A DNA stretch of 64,000 bases from Cordylochernes scorpioides (lineage: Eukaryota > Arthropoda > Arachnida > Pseudoscorpiones > Chernetidae): the NCBI GenBank assembly GCA_030710605.1, contig CP092863.1, forward strand, positions 118,012,164 to 118,076,163. Reading direction: 5' to 3'. The translations under genes were made by a program, and so were the position numbers. Position 1 is the first letter of the stretch. Each line of letters starts with the position of its first letter. Shown here one piece after another: positions 20,884-31,860 of this stretch. The notes beneath the pieces are model-generated. The model saw only the letters and a program-made list of their open reading frames with translations, was not told the DNA's origin and ran no database searches.

Positions 20884-22518
20884 TCATCTGGGATCGGCAG
20901 GGCGAGGATTTGGTCTCAGAAAATAAGGGCTGAAATGTGCCCTGTCGAACGCCCCATCGACCACTGTAGGTTCGTCATGAGAATCTCCTTTCTCCTGGTC
21001 GGGAACAGTCTTGGTCTCTAACGGTGGTGTGGACATCTCTCGGCGGGGAGAGATACGACAGGCACTCCCACCTTCCCGAGCCAAAGGAATCATCCTTCTC
21101 CGAGGATAGCACTCGCGTTTAGCAGCTGTGGGCTTTCTATGACGCATGCCCCTGAATGCCTTCATCCTGTCAATATGCACAACTTGTTCATCGTGCAAAT
21201 TGACTCCGCGCACTCTGAAATTTACTTCAGACACCTTAGCTACCACACGGAAAGGTCCATAGAATTTTGCGGAGAATTTAGAGGACCCCTTGCCCTTAGG
21301 AACAGCCAACAATACCAAATCCCCCGTCTCAAAGGTTCTCACAGTCTGCGTTTTATACTTCTTGACTCGTTTATCATAGTTTTCAGACAGGAATTTCCTA
21401 ACAGTTTCCCTGGCATCTTGCATTTCCTTCAACCTCTCCGCCAAGGATGGCTTTCTGAATTCGCTCACATCTTTATCGCTAACTTCATGATTGACTGCAT
21501 CGTAACCAAAGAGCATGTAGTGGGGGCTCTCACCTAACGCTGAGTGCACGGCGTTATTGTACGCAGCAACCGCCGCACCGAGGTTGTCTTCCCAATTCCT
21601 GCTATTGGCATAGTGACGTAGAATGGAACAAATGGTGCCATTAACTCTTTCAACAATCGAGTTGCAGGTAGGACGATAAGAAGTTGTGGATAACTTTTTA
21701 ATACTATATAATTTACATATCTCTCTGAAAAGGTCAGACTCGAATGCAGCTCCACGGTCAGATAAAATTTCTTTGCACGTTCCATATCTGTTCACTATCT
21801 TATTGACAAACTCGAGCCCAGCAGTCTCTGCGGTACAATCCCTGACGGGGATAACCTCAGCGTACCTGGTGAAAGCATCAATGAACACGAGCAGGTATCT
21901 ATTCCTGTTCCTAGACAAGGTAAGAGGACCCACGAAGTCTACGCATAACCTTTCGAAAGGGTAGTTAGCGGGTTGAATGGGCATATTAGGAGCTTTCTTA
22001 AGCCTACCATTGTTCTCGGCACACACTGGGCATGTCTTCACGTACCTACGTACATCAGACATGGCCCCCTTCCAATAGTAATGGCTTAAGACCGCGTAGA
22101 GTGTTTTCTCTACTGAGAGGTGCCCTCCTATGGGACTGTCATGGCACCTTTCCAGAATGGTATCGCGGAGAACTGGAGGTATTACGATTTGCTTCACCAT
22201 CCTTACCTTACGAGTGGGTCTACTGTCTGGACTGACCTTGACGAGATATCGGGTGGACTTGCTTATAAAATACGTGCCATCACCCTCTTCTACCTCACTA
22301 TCGGTGCTCAGAGCCCCCTTGTAGATGTTTTTCCATACAGGGCAGTTCATCATGGACTTCTCATAGTTGGGAATGGTAGTCACCCCTCCATAGACATCGA
22401 CTACAGCAACCTCAGTATTATAGGTGTCGCGGGATAGCCAGTCAGCCATCGCATTCTCCTTCCCTTTTACATGGAAAAATGTTAATTCCCTGTCCTGTAG
22501 CATCAAGGCCCATTTCAT
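20884..22518 (-). CDS. pol: Gypsy 1 Pol, C-terminal part (RNase H end + integrase)
   Basis: The start of RNase H's tail (FFHVKGKENAMADWLSRD) is followed by the integrase zinc finger (H..H in HDSPIGGHLS; TCPVCAENN). The catalytic triad is D in CVDFVGPL, D in LSDRGAAF and E in SIVERVNG, with 35 residues between the second and third. A GPY/F-type module (KFYGPFRVV) and a basic, proline-rich tail follow. It is in the same frame as 22552-24366 and separated from it only by one TAG codon and 11 sense codons, so this is the downstream half of one polyprotein. The first Met here is not a natural start. Confidence 0.93.
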   Translation of the reverse strand: MKWALMLQDRELTFFHVKGKENAMADWLSRDTYNTEVAVVDVYGGVTTIPNYEKSMMNCPVWKNIYKGALSTDSEVEEGDGTYFISKSTRYLVKVSPDSRPTRKVRMVKQIVIPPVLRDTILERCHDSPIGGHLSVEKTLYAVLSHYYWKGAMSDVRRYVKTCPVCAENNGRLKKAPNMPIQPANYPFERLCVDFVGPLTLSRNRNRYLLVFIDAFTRYAEVIPVRDCTAETAGLEFVNKIVNRYGTCKEILSDRGAAFESDLFREICKLYSIKKLSTTSYRPTCNSIVERVNGTICSILRHYANSRNWEDNLGAAVAAYNNAVHSALGESPHYMLFGYDAVNHEVSDKDVSEFRKPSLAERLKEMQDARETVRKFLSENYDKRVKKYKTQTVRTFETGDLVLLAVPKGKGSSKFSAKFYGPFRVVAKVSEVNFRVRGVNLHDEQVVHIDRMKAFRGMRHRKPTAAKRECYPRRRMIPLAREGGSACRISPRREMSTPPLETKTVPDQEKGDSHDEPTVVDGAFDRAHFSPYFLRPNPRPADPR

Positions 22519-22551
22519 GAGCCTACGATTTTTATTCTCTAGTGACTTAAG

Positions 22552-24366
22552 CTATTGCAATGGTTTGTGATCACAGTATATCTCCACCTGCTGACCATAG
22601 ATGTAGTAGTCAAACTGTTCAATTGCCATAATAATAGCCAAGCATTCCTTTTCTATTGTGCTGTAGTTTAACTCGGCACCTCTGAACTTATGGCTGTAGA
22701 AACTAATAGGCTGCGGAGTGCCGTTCTTCAACTGTGATAACATACCGCCACATCCTATGTCGCTAGCATCAGTGAATATTAGGAACTTTTCCCTGTAGTC
22801 AGGATGAATTAGGATGGGTGCAGAGCTAAGACAAGTCTTTAGCTTGTCATACGCACGCTGCGCTGCCTCGTTCCACTCATACCTGGTGCCCTTCTTAGTC
22901 AACTCATATAAAGGGGCCGCTATTTCAGAGAAACCAGCAATGAATTTCCTATAGAAACCAACAGCTCCAAGAAAGCGTCTGACACCTGATACAGTTTTAG
23001 GAGGACTCATGTTTTTAATCTTTTCGATGTTGTTCTCCTTAGGATGAATGCCATCCTTGTCCACTCTGTGTCCCAAGAAGGTCACTTCTTCCTGAAAGAG
23101 CTGGCATTTGCTCGGCCTCACTTGAAGCCCATATTTTCTAAGCCTGTCCAACACCTCAGTTAAGTCAGCCAGATGCTGCTCCAACGACTCCGAGTATATC
23201 AGAACGTCGTCAATAAAACATTGGCAATTCTTGCCCAATAGGCCGCTTAGGATACGATGCATTTCTCTCTGAAATACATTCGAAGATATCTTACAGCCCT
23301 GAGGAAGTCTCGACATCTCAAATTTTCCGAAAGGGGTTTGGAAAGCGAAGCATTTCGTTACGTTACTATCCAGCTTCAGCTGATAATACCCACTGGCTAG
23401 ATCCAAGGTACTAAAATATTTAGCACCTCCCACAGCTGCCATGGCGGTGTCTATCCGGATCATGGGATAATCTTGATTCCTTAATTTATCGTTGACCTGT
23501 CTAAGGTCCAGCACGAATCTCAAGGAACCGTCAGGCTTCTTGACAAGATGTACTGGACTGTTCCAATCAGATCTGGATCTTTTTATGATACCGCTCTCTA
23601 AGAAATTGTCTAAAAGTACCTTGTACGGCTCTAACAAACTATAGGGAATAGGATACTGCCGCCTAAAAGTAACGTCATTTATGTCAACGTCAATTTTTAT
23701 CGGCGGAACCTTAGCTGCTTTTAACGCTGCGACATTTTCCACGAACATATCTGATCTTTGTTGCAGTATGTCGCGGACAAACTGCTGATGTTTGCCATTA
23801 ACTTGGCCAATATCTACCAGTTGCCAGTCTTCAGTCGCCGCAGACATTACATTGCATTCCTCCCACACAGGTGGCAAAGAAATGTTTAATCTCCTTATCT
23901 CCTTTATACCAAGAATACCGTCGTAGCGCTTATCTTCAAGTGGCATTAACCAGAAACTTATGTCTCCTAGTTCGATACCCTTATCTGTATTTACCCTACA
24001 GGTTTTTACCTTTGTCAATGTCTGGACGTGGCCTGTAACTGACACAATTTTAAGATTGTTAATAGCTTCGTCCCAGTCCTCATTCAGAACATTACACCTT
24101 TCTGAATCCATTATGCTAACTTGGCTTCCTGTATCGTATAACAGGTGCCAAGTATTGCCGTTTATTGATACTCTAACAATAGGCAGAGTTCCAACAGGAT
24201 CCCGGTTAGAACGAACATTAACAATCTTAGCAATTGGTCGAATACCAGTGGCTGACTTCTGCCAACTCGAGCAAGCACTGGCCGTTTTGCCCGAGTTTAG
24301 TAGTTTAAAGCTCCTTTCTCCTTGCAAAACCTGGCAATATGCCCCATCTTCCCACAGCGGAAACAT
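22552..24366 (-). CDS. pol: Gypsy 1 Pol, N-terminal part (protease, RT, RNase H start)
   Basis: 604 codons. The aspartic protease motif LLYDTGSQ has its Asp near residue 78. Reverse transcriptase has LPQGCKISSNVFQREM and the catalytic box CFIDDVLIYS near 383-392; FIDD replaces the commoner Y-x-DD. RNase H has FTDASDIGCGG, EKECLAI and CDHKPLQ, where the frame ends at an amber codon (22552-22554). The frame then continues open to 20884. The 5' end overlaps gag by about 70 bp in the -1 frame, the usual Gypsy arrangement. The first Met is within the overlap and need not be used. Confidence 0.93.
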   Translation of the reverse strand: MFPLWEDGAYCQVLQGERSFKLLNSGKTASACSSWQKSATGIRPIAKIVNVRSNRDPVGTLPIVRVSINGNTWHLLYDTGSQVSIMDSERCNVLNEDWDEAINNLKIVSVTGHVQTLTKVKTCRVNTDKGIELGDISFWLMPLEDKRYDGILGIKEIRRLNISLPPVWEECNVMSAATEDWQLVDIGQVNGKHQQFVRDILQQRSDMFVENVAALKAAKVPPIKIDVDINDVTFRRQYPIPYSLLEPYKVLLDNFLESGIIKRSRSDWNSPVHLVKKPDGSLRFVLDLRQVNDKLRNQDYPMIRIDTAMAAVGGAKYFSTLDLASGYYQLKLDSNVTKCFAFQTPFGKFEMSRLPQGCKISSNVFQREMHRILSGLLGKNCQCFIDDVLIYSESLEQHLADLTEVLDRLRKYGLQVRPSKCQLFQEEVTFLGHRVDKDGIHPKENNIEKIKNMSPPKTVSGVRRFLGAVGFYRKFIAGFSEIAAPLYELTKKGTRYEWNEAAQRAYDKLKTCLSSAPILIHPDYREKFLIFTDASDIGCGGMLSQLKNGTPQPISFYSHKFRGAELNYSTIEKECLAIIMAIEQFDYYIYGQQVEIYCDHKPLQ

Positions 24367-25070
24367 GTTAATTTATGCCTACCGCCATTTTTAGAAGAAC
24401 CCGGCTTACTCTCGCTAAGCAGTTTAGTCAGCCTTTCTATTTCCTCCTTAAGGTCGTTAATGCACTTCTCTGACTCGTGCTTTGTCTTGCCTACTACAGC
24501 ATTGAGCGTATCTAACCTTCCCTTCAGACTGCTAACCTCCTCTATGTCCGCCGCACATGCCCGTTGCTTAAAGTGGCAGCGGTTCTCTACACCATCCTCC
24601 ATGGCCATAATTCTAACTGCCTCGTCAATACAGCTGACCCCACTACGGACAACAGGTTCCTTATACTTATCAAGAACATTGTCTACGAAAATATCGAACA
24701 CTAAACTGCTGTCCAGATCGAAATCAATATCTCTCCTTGTGGCCATGAATCTTTCTCTAAACACATTAGGAGTTTCTCCTACACGTTGCTTAAGACCCTC
24801 TAATTCTTTTAAACATTCCCTAAATCCGCGCGTTTTTTCAGGAAATAAAATGCCTAATTTCTCTATAATGCTCTCTACACTACTGTCATTTTTTATGCCC
24901 ATCTCTTCTATGCTAGCCCGAACTCTAGGCGACAAAGCCTCGAACATAAGCAGTGCTTTAACTTCCTTATTCCATTTACCTATGCTAGCTTTCAGCTCTA
25001 CTTCCCTGATGAAAGCTTTTAGCCCCACTCCATTGAACGTAGAAAGTTTGATAGAATAGTTACTATCCAT
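24297..25070 (-). CDS. gag: Gypsy 1 Gag
   Basis: I take the Met at 25070 (MDSNYSIKLSTFNGVGLKAF) because the 11 upstream codons are a hydrophobic leader unlike Gag starts. The product is 257 residues. A helical capsid-like region carries LFPEKTRGFRECLKELEGLK and FRERFMATRRD. A heptad-rich stretch (LKEEIERLTKLLSES) follows, then one zinc knuckle, CFRCGKMGHIARFC (C-x2-C-x4-H-x4-C), near the C-terminus. It is the first gene after the 5' LTR. Confidence 0.92.
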   Translation of the reverse strand: MDSNYSIKLSTFNGVGLKAFIREVELKASIGKWNKEVKALLMFEALSPRVRASIEEMGIKNDSSVESIIEKLGILFPEKTRGFRECLKELEGLKQRVGETPNVFRERFMATRRDIDFDLDSSLVFDIFVDNVLDKYKEPVVRSGVSCIDEAVRIMAMEDGVENRCHFKQRACAADIEEVSSLKGRLDTLNAVVGKTKHESEKCINDLKEEIERLTKLLSESKPGSSKNGGRHKLTCFRCGKMGHIARFCKEKGALNY

Positions 25071-25192
25071 AATAACAGTAAGAAAGACAAAAATTACACA
25101 CAATAATTAATTATATAAAAGATAATAAAAAAAACTCAAGGCCAAAATTACGGGAATATAGGCCAAGAAACTATCCTGGCAAGGCTCGCCAA

Positions 25193-25652
25193 TGACAAAT
25201 GTTACTATTTACGGGTTAACACACAAAATTGCAATATACGGGGGCCTACCGTAAGAGTAACTTGAACACAATAAAACCGTACACGCAAAAGTATAACACA
25301 CACAAAAAAAAGTAAATAATAATTCACAATTAGTTAAATAAAAATAAAAGTACTTATCTTTTATTTCTGCTTATGTAGGGATCGGACCGGGGTCACTCAG
25401 GGGATGCGTAGAGAACACCAAGCACGAGAAAAAAAAAAAATACGAAGAGAGCACTATAAGTGTCTCTGCACAAGATTTTAAATCACAATGCTCCCACGCC
25501 TTCCCTTCAACCCCCTTTATATACAAACATGGCCACATTCGTCCAATTAGAATGCTGGAGAGATCGGTTTACTTATCTGATAAAACAACGTTCTTCGCAC
25601 TAAAGAAATAGGATAAGATAAGAGTGCGAATATTTGTCAATATAATTTGACA
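25193..25652 (-). repeat. 5' LTR of Gypsy element 1
   Basis: 460 bp, same as 20109-20568. As the 5' LTR it should hold the promoter on the minus strand. Confidence 0.95.
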
Positions 25653-25700
25653 TACCCACCATGATTATCATGGCCTGTACAACGTGTACTAGGGATAATA
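25653..25700 (+). repeat. SINE A, 3' part, split by the retrotransposon
   Basis: TACCCACCATGATTATCATGG followed by CCTGTACAACGTGTACTAGG is the SINE 3' end, continuing the copy at 19930. A short (AAT)n tail follows. Confidence 0.9.
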
Positions 25701-26061
25701 ATAATAATAAAAAAAGACAAATGTGTCCGCATTTTTACTGTTTTAAGTCGTTTTGTATATAAAATTTCATTACACGCCGCAATTTGAACTAGATGCCATG
25801 TTTTTTCCTCAACTTCAAGGTGTAACACTTTCTATTTCCACTGGTGTAATTAAACCTGGAAACGTGACAGCGGAGTAATAAAATCGGTCTATTCTTACCA
25901 CCCCAATTACCATTACAGACAAGCAGATAAAACTTCAGATCGCTTGAAGGCAAAGCTAGACAATAGCAATATAGTTCACGAATATAACCCTAAAATAGCA
26001 TGTCTTTAAAAAAGGTACCCAATAAAATGAATAATAATAAAAAATATATATACTTTTTAAT
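25701..26061. other. Non-coding intron sequence
   Basis: Nothing recognised beyond short A/T runs. Confidence 0.4.
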
Positions 26062-26202
26062 GAGAAAACAATAGAAAAAATAAAAAGGTCAGGTGTTAAT
26101 ATTAAAAATAATGAAGGCATCTAAAAAGCACATGTGCTTTTGGTCAGGATATGCCTTCATTATATAACACCTGACCTTTTTATTTTTCTATTGTTTTCTC
26201 AT
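26062..26202. repeat. Foldback element, ~55-bp arms
   Basis: Left arm 26062-26118 (TGAGAAAACAATAGAAAAA.., AAAAAGGTCAGGTGTTA, AATGAAGGCAT) is the inverse of the right arm 26148-26202. About 30 bp lie between. This is almost a perfect hairpin; I found no second copy in the window. Confidence 0.8.
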
Positions 26203-27304
26203 GTGTTAAGCATATTTACGCAAGTTTGGCCTTAAATACCCATTTCTTGGTTTTTCAAGAAGCCTCTGGGACCAAAACTATTTTTGGTCACAGTGGTACA
26301 GCCTACTCCACGCTGACGAGTGCCAACAGCGCGAAACGCGTTCGTGGATGGCTTAATAGTACAGTAAAGACCTCCCATGAGTGACCTACCTCTCAGACCG
26401 ACCACCGTTCTATAAAATCAAAGATTACTTGATCCAACCTTTACTGAAAGACCATTTTTCATAGAGGCAAGAAATAATTAAGAAAAAAGCACATCCTGAT
26501 CTTGCAATTGAAAGTTTCTGATCGTTAATTAACTAATCGTTAATTATTATTATCATTGGCCAAAATATCAACTAATCGTTGATGTTTATTCCGACAGATG
26601 GTGCAAGTCATCAGCAACTTTTAGTTGCAAGACCAGGAGATGCTTTTTTTTTTCTTAATTATTATTTCTTGCCTCTCTGGAAAATGGTCCCTAATTGAAT
26701 TTACATGTTGCACGATTAGATGCTTTTTAAAATTAATTTATCAGCCTGATCCCAGTACCATTTCACGTTTGTGCTATTTTTTTCAAGAAGTAATAATGTT
26801 TCGGGAAGTTTCTCTGAGAGGAAGTTCTATTGTATATGCGTTCCTTTCGACGGGAATGTTTTTTTAACAACTTTTCATTGTCTCTCACACTTTCCTCTTG
26901 TCAGAATTTCCTCCCTCCAATGGTTTATACCCGCAGTTGACACAATCTTCCCCTACTCCAGAGGGTTATTGTATCATCTGGTATCTCAAGGTACTGTAGG
27001 AAGTGTTTTGTGCAAGTAATCGTCACAACCTCCAGGAATACAAACCATTCAATCCTTCATTAGACAAGTATCCAGTCTGGCCGACGTCACTTTTACGATC
27101 CTTAATGGATCGACCATAAATCGAGAAACGATGGAGAAAGAGAGAAGGGTCTCTTTTGGGTAAACATTGTCATTTAGAGACTCATATCTGCTTCTTTTTA
27201 TCAAGTATAACATATATAAACGCATAAAAATATGATAACCCTAATCTTTGATGAGGATATGGCTGTCGGGACATCGTAAACCGGAATATAACCATCATAG
27301 AATG
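26203..27304 (+). repeat. Repeat family E copy within non-coding sequence
   Basis: At about 26470-26790: GCACATCCTGATCTTGCAA, two GATTAACGATTAG-like repeats, GACAGATGGTGCAAGTCATC, AGCAACTTTTAGTTGCAAG (hairpin) and CTGATCCCAGTACC. The remainder (26800-27300) has no recognised gene. Confidence 0.5.
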
Positions 27305-27312
27305 GTATAGAC

Positions 27313-27573
27313 CAGGGCTAGCGAGCCACATGCGGCTCTTTGTTCCATAGGCACACATGTATTTACGCGAGTACTCTTTTATTTTTAGCAAGAAAAAATA
27401 TTGTGGCTTTTTTAAAAAACTTATATTTATTTATTTCAACACACACAAAACGCGATATCCCGGCTAGGGATAATTGCGTAAATTTACATTTTTTTTAACA
27501 GAAACAGTTAAAAAATTATATTTTGTAAATTGTCATTTTTGAATCTTCCGACTCTAAAGGTTGCTGACTTCTG
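27313..27573. mobile_element. hAT MITE with perfect 8-bp target duplication
   Basis: 261 bp. Starts CAGGGCTAGCGAGCCACATG and ends AGGTTGCTGACTTCTG, with the flanking octamer GTATAGAC at 27305-27312 and again at 27574-27581. The ends and interior (TGCGGCTCTTT, ATTTTGTAAATTGT, TCTTCCGACTC) match the element at 6743-7776. Confidence 0.9.
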
Positions 27574-29970
27574 GTATAGACTATAGAGGATTAGTCATAA
27601 CTTGGATAACTGGAGTTTCGAACGCCAAAATACCCGAAAAATGTCTCTTTTTCAAGCTTCTTTACCTCTGTTCTGTATGTACTTATCCAGCCGAGTCAAG
27701 TATTCCCGTGTATCATTAAAAATGGAATCAAGGATCAATGGGTATAGACGTTTAGCTTTCCTGTTAACTTTCATTTTTGAGCTGCCCTTTTAAATTGTCT
27801 TCTAGGAATATATTTATATATTAGTAAATTAAATTTTATTGCCCTCTATCGTTAAAATTTTACACAAATAAATTTACTGGCAATGTGTTTCTTTTTTAAA
27901 TCTCTACAGACCTTACTGCAATGATATGATTTAATGAATGAGAGGGCTTGGCTCATCAGTAGTGAACCCTCTCAGCGGTTTCGCCAAATTAATCTCTAGA
28001 CCGCTCTACTATTGTATTGGACTGGTTTTGTTATATACCCTGCATTTTCTATGGAAGGCAGCTAAATGGTGTTTAGTGAACTATGGACATAAGCTTATAG
28101 GTCTGTAGAGGTACATACATATAAATTTCAAGGTATTGCATCGAGCAAAGCTCTTCCGCGCAAAACATGTTTTCATAACCATTATATATTAGTAAATTAA
28201 ATTTTATTGCCCTCTATCGTTAAAATTTTACACAAATAAATTTACTGGCAATGTGTTTCTTTTTTCTGGATAATTTAAAAATCAACGAGAATAGTTGATA
28301 TTTATTCCGATAGATGGCGCAAGCCATCAGCAACTTTCAGTTGCACGATAAGGAGATGCCTTTTATCATAATTATATCTATTTATATTCTCGATGAGGAT
28401 GTAGGATTTATAAAAGAGCAGCAGATAAGATGATGATATCTTTTTGGTCTGACTTATACGTATAATGATGATGATAAATTGTCAATGACGACAATAATCT
28501 ATTGCCAAGAATGACACAATAGAAGTTGTTGTCTACAGTATATGTGTTCCTTTGAGAAGGTGGTATGGTCTACAGGGTGACTGAGGAAAAATCTTATCAA
28601 ATAATTGGCCTTTGTAAGTTCTTATCTTTTTATTGTTATAGCGTTTGAGACATTTTGCTATCAGTTGTCTAATCGTATGCTGAACGTAGAGAATGTTGAA
28701 AATGTCAAATTTCATTTCTCCCTTTCGTAAAAAAAAAAAAAAAAAAAAAGGAAAAAAAATATACTTACGTATGAAGACTGAGACTATTTTTCCGATAATT
28801 TTTTACTTTCAAATAAGAAATAATTTCCTATACGCACTCTTACTGCAATAAGAAAAATAGTGGGAGGGGCCTGGTTCATCAGTGATGAACCCTCCCAGCG
28901 ATTTCGCAAGACTTAACTTTATTTCAAGAAAGGGAACGTAGTTCGGGTGCAAACAATGGATGATAGAAAGGGAAGAAAGAGACTACTTTTTTACAATCAA
29001 TTCTCGATTTGAAGCCGGTTGACGCGACCAAAAATTTCTGGCCTTAATTTCAATTCGGTGTTTAAATCCATGACAAGTTTTCTCGTCATTATCAGATGTC
29101 ATCGTCGATTTGAATGAACGTCTATCATTTGTCGTCAATTCCATTATTTCCTGGCACAGGTTCTAAGTGGTGTGGTATGTGCCTGTTGTATATCTACTGT
29201 GAATTGGATAGAAGCAGCATTTAATTTCATGTTAATTGAATACACAAATTGAGCCCATATGTAAAATTGAGTTTAAAGGAACTTTGAAATCATGCCATCT
29301 CCTTCCAAATATGATTGGTCTTATTATAGTTTAGTTTTCACAACAAAATTGTAATCTTAGGACCATATAGCCCCTTGTCCTAAGTGTAGCTTGATTTTAA
29401 ATTCTTATGGATCTAGAGTCGAAAGCGATTGTACAGTGTTGTGGCCCATGTTATTCTATTTTTCAGAGACAATTATACTGTGTTCCTCTAAATAGAAATC
29501 GACTTTAGCTAGTAAAAAAGATATATTTTTTTGATCACTGTCCACGCGCGACCTCAAACCGTCTCAACCGTCTACTAGAGAAGGAAATACCATCTTCCCC
29601 CTTATGATCACACACACACACACTTAAGCGGGTTCTCTCTCAATTCCTGAACGCCACTACCACCGTGTAGGTACATGTTCCAGTGACGCAGTAGATGACG
29701 TCATGGCGTGTAACCATAGCTTCTTGCAGTCACGTGACGACTTACGTTGCCACGACAACACTGAGACATGTTATTCCGTGGTATTGAGGCCCCCCTCTTG
29801 CCTTTAAATGAGGGAAACGCGAGGAGAGAATAGAGGGATTTCATTCTAATCAATAAATAATATAGAAGGTATAAGTCCAACCATACCTGCCTACAGTATC
29901 CCCCCTGGACCCTTGGAATATTCGACCAAATTCTGGTCCAAGGTGACAAACGTGGCAACAGTAATTGAAA
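27574..29970 (-). repeat. Non-coding intron; two family D copies and one family E copy
   Basis: Minus-strand family D copies lie at about 27908-28105 (GGCGAAACCGCTGAGAGGG, CTACTGATGAGCC) and 28835-28918. A 68-bp block (ATATTAGTAAATTAAATTTT..) occurs at 27813-27896 and again at 28184-28266 in direct orientation. Family E matches lie at 28270-28370 (GATAGATGGCGCAAGCCATC, CAACTTTCAGTTGCACG). A long A-run is at 28729-28749. No gene seen; 28920-29970 shows nothing recognisable apart from a short CA run. Confidence 0.5.
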
Positions 29971-29999
29971 CAATTTAATACATTTAATCGCTCAAATAA

Positions 30000-30285
30000 G
30001 CATTTTTAGGCGGCAGAGCGCCATCTATCGGAATAAATGTCAACTAAACATTAGCCTACATCATGATGACGAGGGCCAATAGGCCCAAACGCGGTTGACT
30101 TTAGTTGGCGAAGAACTTAACGGACTTAAGGAAGTTGTATCTCTTAACATATATATCGGGATTGAGACAATAACTCTGAATGATATTACAGTGACTTTTA
30201 TTGAAGACATACGACAAAATGTGAACAAAATTGCCTTTGTCTTCTTAAAAAAAAAATAATAGACGACCGGCTATATCAAAGACCT
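30000..30285. repeat. GCGCCATCTATCGG end and repeat family C copy
   Basis: AGCGCCATCTATCGGAATAAATG at 30016. From 30123 family C: AAGGAAGTTGTATC.., ATATATCGGGATTGAGACAATAACT, TGACTTTTATTGAAGACAT, then an A-run and AGACGACCGGC. Confidence 0.6.
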
Positions 30286-30839
30286 TTCCTAAAGTTTTGT
30301 TCATTAGTACAGATTTTTCTTTAAATGTGGTTGATATCAAAAATCATGTGATGAACTTAAATCAACGTTTAGTTTCTATTTATTCCGGTAGATGGTGTCC
30401 TACTATCTAGAAATGCTCATTTGAGGGGTCAATATTATTTATTTTAGTGACCCATCCTCCTAAACTTCTTTTTCATTCAACACTTTTCCTTTACGTTTTG
30501 TATATATCATTTTCAACAAATGAAAACATTTAGACGTGAATGTTTCTTTTATACATATATCAAACTTCTACTGTCCTTACTGCGATGCTGTATAGCAAAT
30601 GCTATATTTAGATGGCGCGTTATTGCTTTGTGTTAATGTATACCTAACTGGCCTTGTCCTTATTCTTTTGAGAAGAACATTGCTCGATGAAAATATTATA
30701 TGTAATCCTACTGTCCTAAAGGTTTATGTCCATAGTTTTCCTAAATACTTTTCTAAGATTCCACCCTTCATTGTAGCATATATAAGCAGAATGATCCAAT
30801 ACAGTATTAGAGCTCTAAAAAAGCGGTCTGTTTTATAGG
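30286..30839 (+). repeat. Foldback family D copy (rearranged)
   Basis: 30541-30590 carries the outer end in minus orientation (TGTTTCTTTTATACATAT.., CTACTGTCCTTACTGCGATG). 30590-30835 carries the interior in plus orientation: TAGATGGCGCGTTATTGC, TGGCCTTGTCC, CTACTGTCCTAAAGG, TGATCCAATACAGTATTAG, AAGCGGTCTG. The two halves meet head-to-head, as in the 39.6-40.2 kb copy. Confidence 0.6.
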
Positions 30840-31085
30840 GGGTCAGTGAAAGGATGTTCTAAACCGTTGGTTTTCGACCGCTACGACCCAGGTTCGATTG
30901 GGTACTTTTTTTCTGTTAAAAAAATAATGCTCCTATGGTCCCTGATTCTTGCAAAAGTCCAATCCCACCAGCGAGTTCAAGTAACCAAACGAGGCTCTGG
31001 CACATTTGTAAGTGCAAAGTCTAACTGCTTTTCACATGTGTAGTAGACATGTGGTGCCCTTATAATAAAGTAGTAGCCTACTTCT
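30840..31085 (+). repeat. tRNA-derived SINE (family A) copy
   Basis: Head with GGATGTTCTAAACCG, GGTTTTCGACCGC and AGGTTCGATTGGG; the body follows to CTACTTCTAA, where it stops before the usual 3' end. Confidence 0.8.
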
Positions 31086-31860
31086 AAAAGAGATAGGGAA
31101 AGAGAAAAATTCGCGTCTAAATGTTTCCATTTGTTATATTTAAATGGCGAGTTATTGCTTCATATCATTTTTAAACACTGTCTCAATGGTGGTTGGGCCA
31201 ACCGGCAATCCTATAGAGTCAGTAGTAGGACAATATGTACGGGACGTGGCAGGCTCCCATTGGTCCCCTGTCCTATCCAACCAGCCGTATCGGTGTCAAG
31301 GAAGGGTGTAGAGGTCGGTGGACTTCCACTGGGGTGTGTGTCTGCGGGCGATTTGACCGACCGAGCTGCCTTTTTTATGTATAATGTCTTTTCTCACAAC
31401 CTCTTTCTCATTTAAAATATCATCATTAATATAACGCCATCTATATCGATCAAATTTTAAAAACCAATTTCTATTGCTATTTTAATTTTAAAATCTATAT
31501 ATATATTGTAGTGTAGAAATCAAGTCTTTGTATATCTGGAGATGTGAAAATATTTATTGATGACGTCACAGCGACCAGTCGACAATTATCAACAAATTAA
31601 CCCCAAAACTATCTACAGCTAGAGAATATCGAGCAAGCAAGTTAGGCAACTAAATGATGATTTTACAAATAATAAATCTGTTTCCAAATATTTTCATTGA
31701 ATAATTAAATTAAATAATAAATTATTTCTTCGACACAAAATAATTAAAGTTATTTCTACAGCCTGCGGTGATTAAAAAATGGAAAGAGGTAGCGCATGGT
31801 TCATCATTGGTGAACCCTCCCAGCGGTTTCCCTAAGGCCGATTTTCAGGCTGGAATATAT
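31086..31860. other. Non-coding intron sequence
   Basis: A GC-richer block at about 31180-31375 has no recognised origin. A block at 31510-31640 (GAAATCAAGTCTTTGTATAT, TGACGTCAC, CTATCTACAGCTAGAGAATA) returns inverted at about 55775-55900. A small family D core fragment (minus) lies at 31783-31835. Confidence 0.45.

Larger units (their letters stand above)
20109..25652 (-). mobile_element. Ty3/Gypsy LTR retrotransposon 1
   Basis: A 5544-bp element transcribed on the minus strand, with gag, then pol (protease, RT, RNase H, integrase) and no envelope frame. LTRs are 460 bp each, TG...CA ended, and look identical on reading, so insertion is recent. Target duplication is TACC. It lies in antisense in the SLC10 intron and inside a SINE. 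On its own strand the base after the 5' LTR is followed by TGGCGAGCCTTGCCAGG, a plausible tRNA primer-binding site (the tRNA would end ...GGCTCGCCA; species not identified). A purine-rich GGAAAGAGACC precedes the 3' LTR. Confidence 0.96.

Noticed and set aside
24322..25059. Long plus-strand frame (245 codons) opposite gag
   Set aside because: Antisense shadow of Gypsy 1 Gag; the Gag frame has the zinc knuckle and correct place after the LTR.
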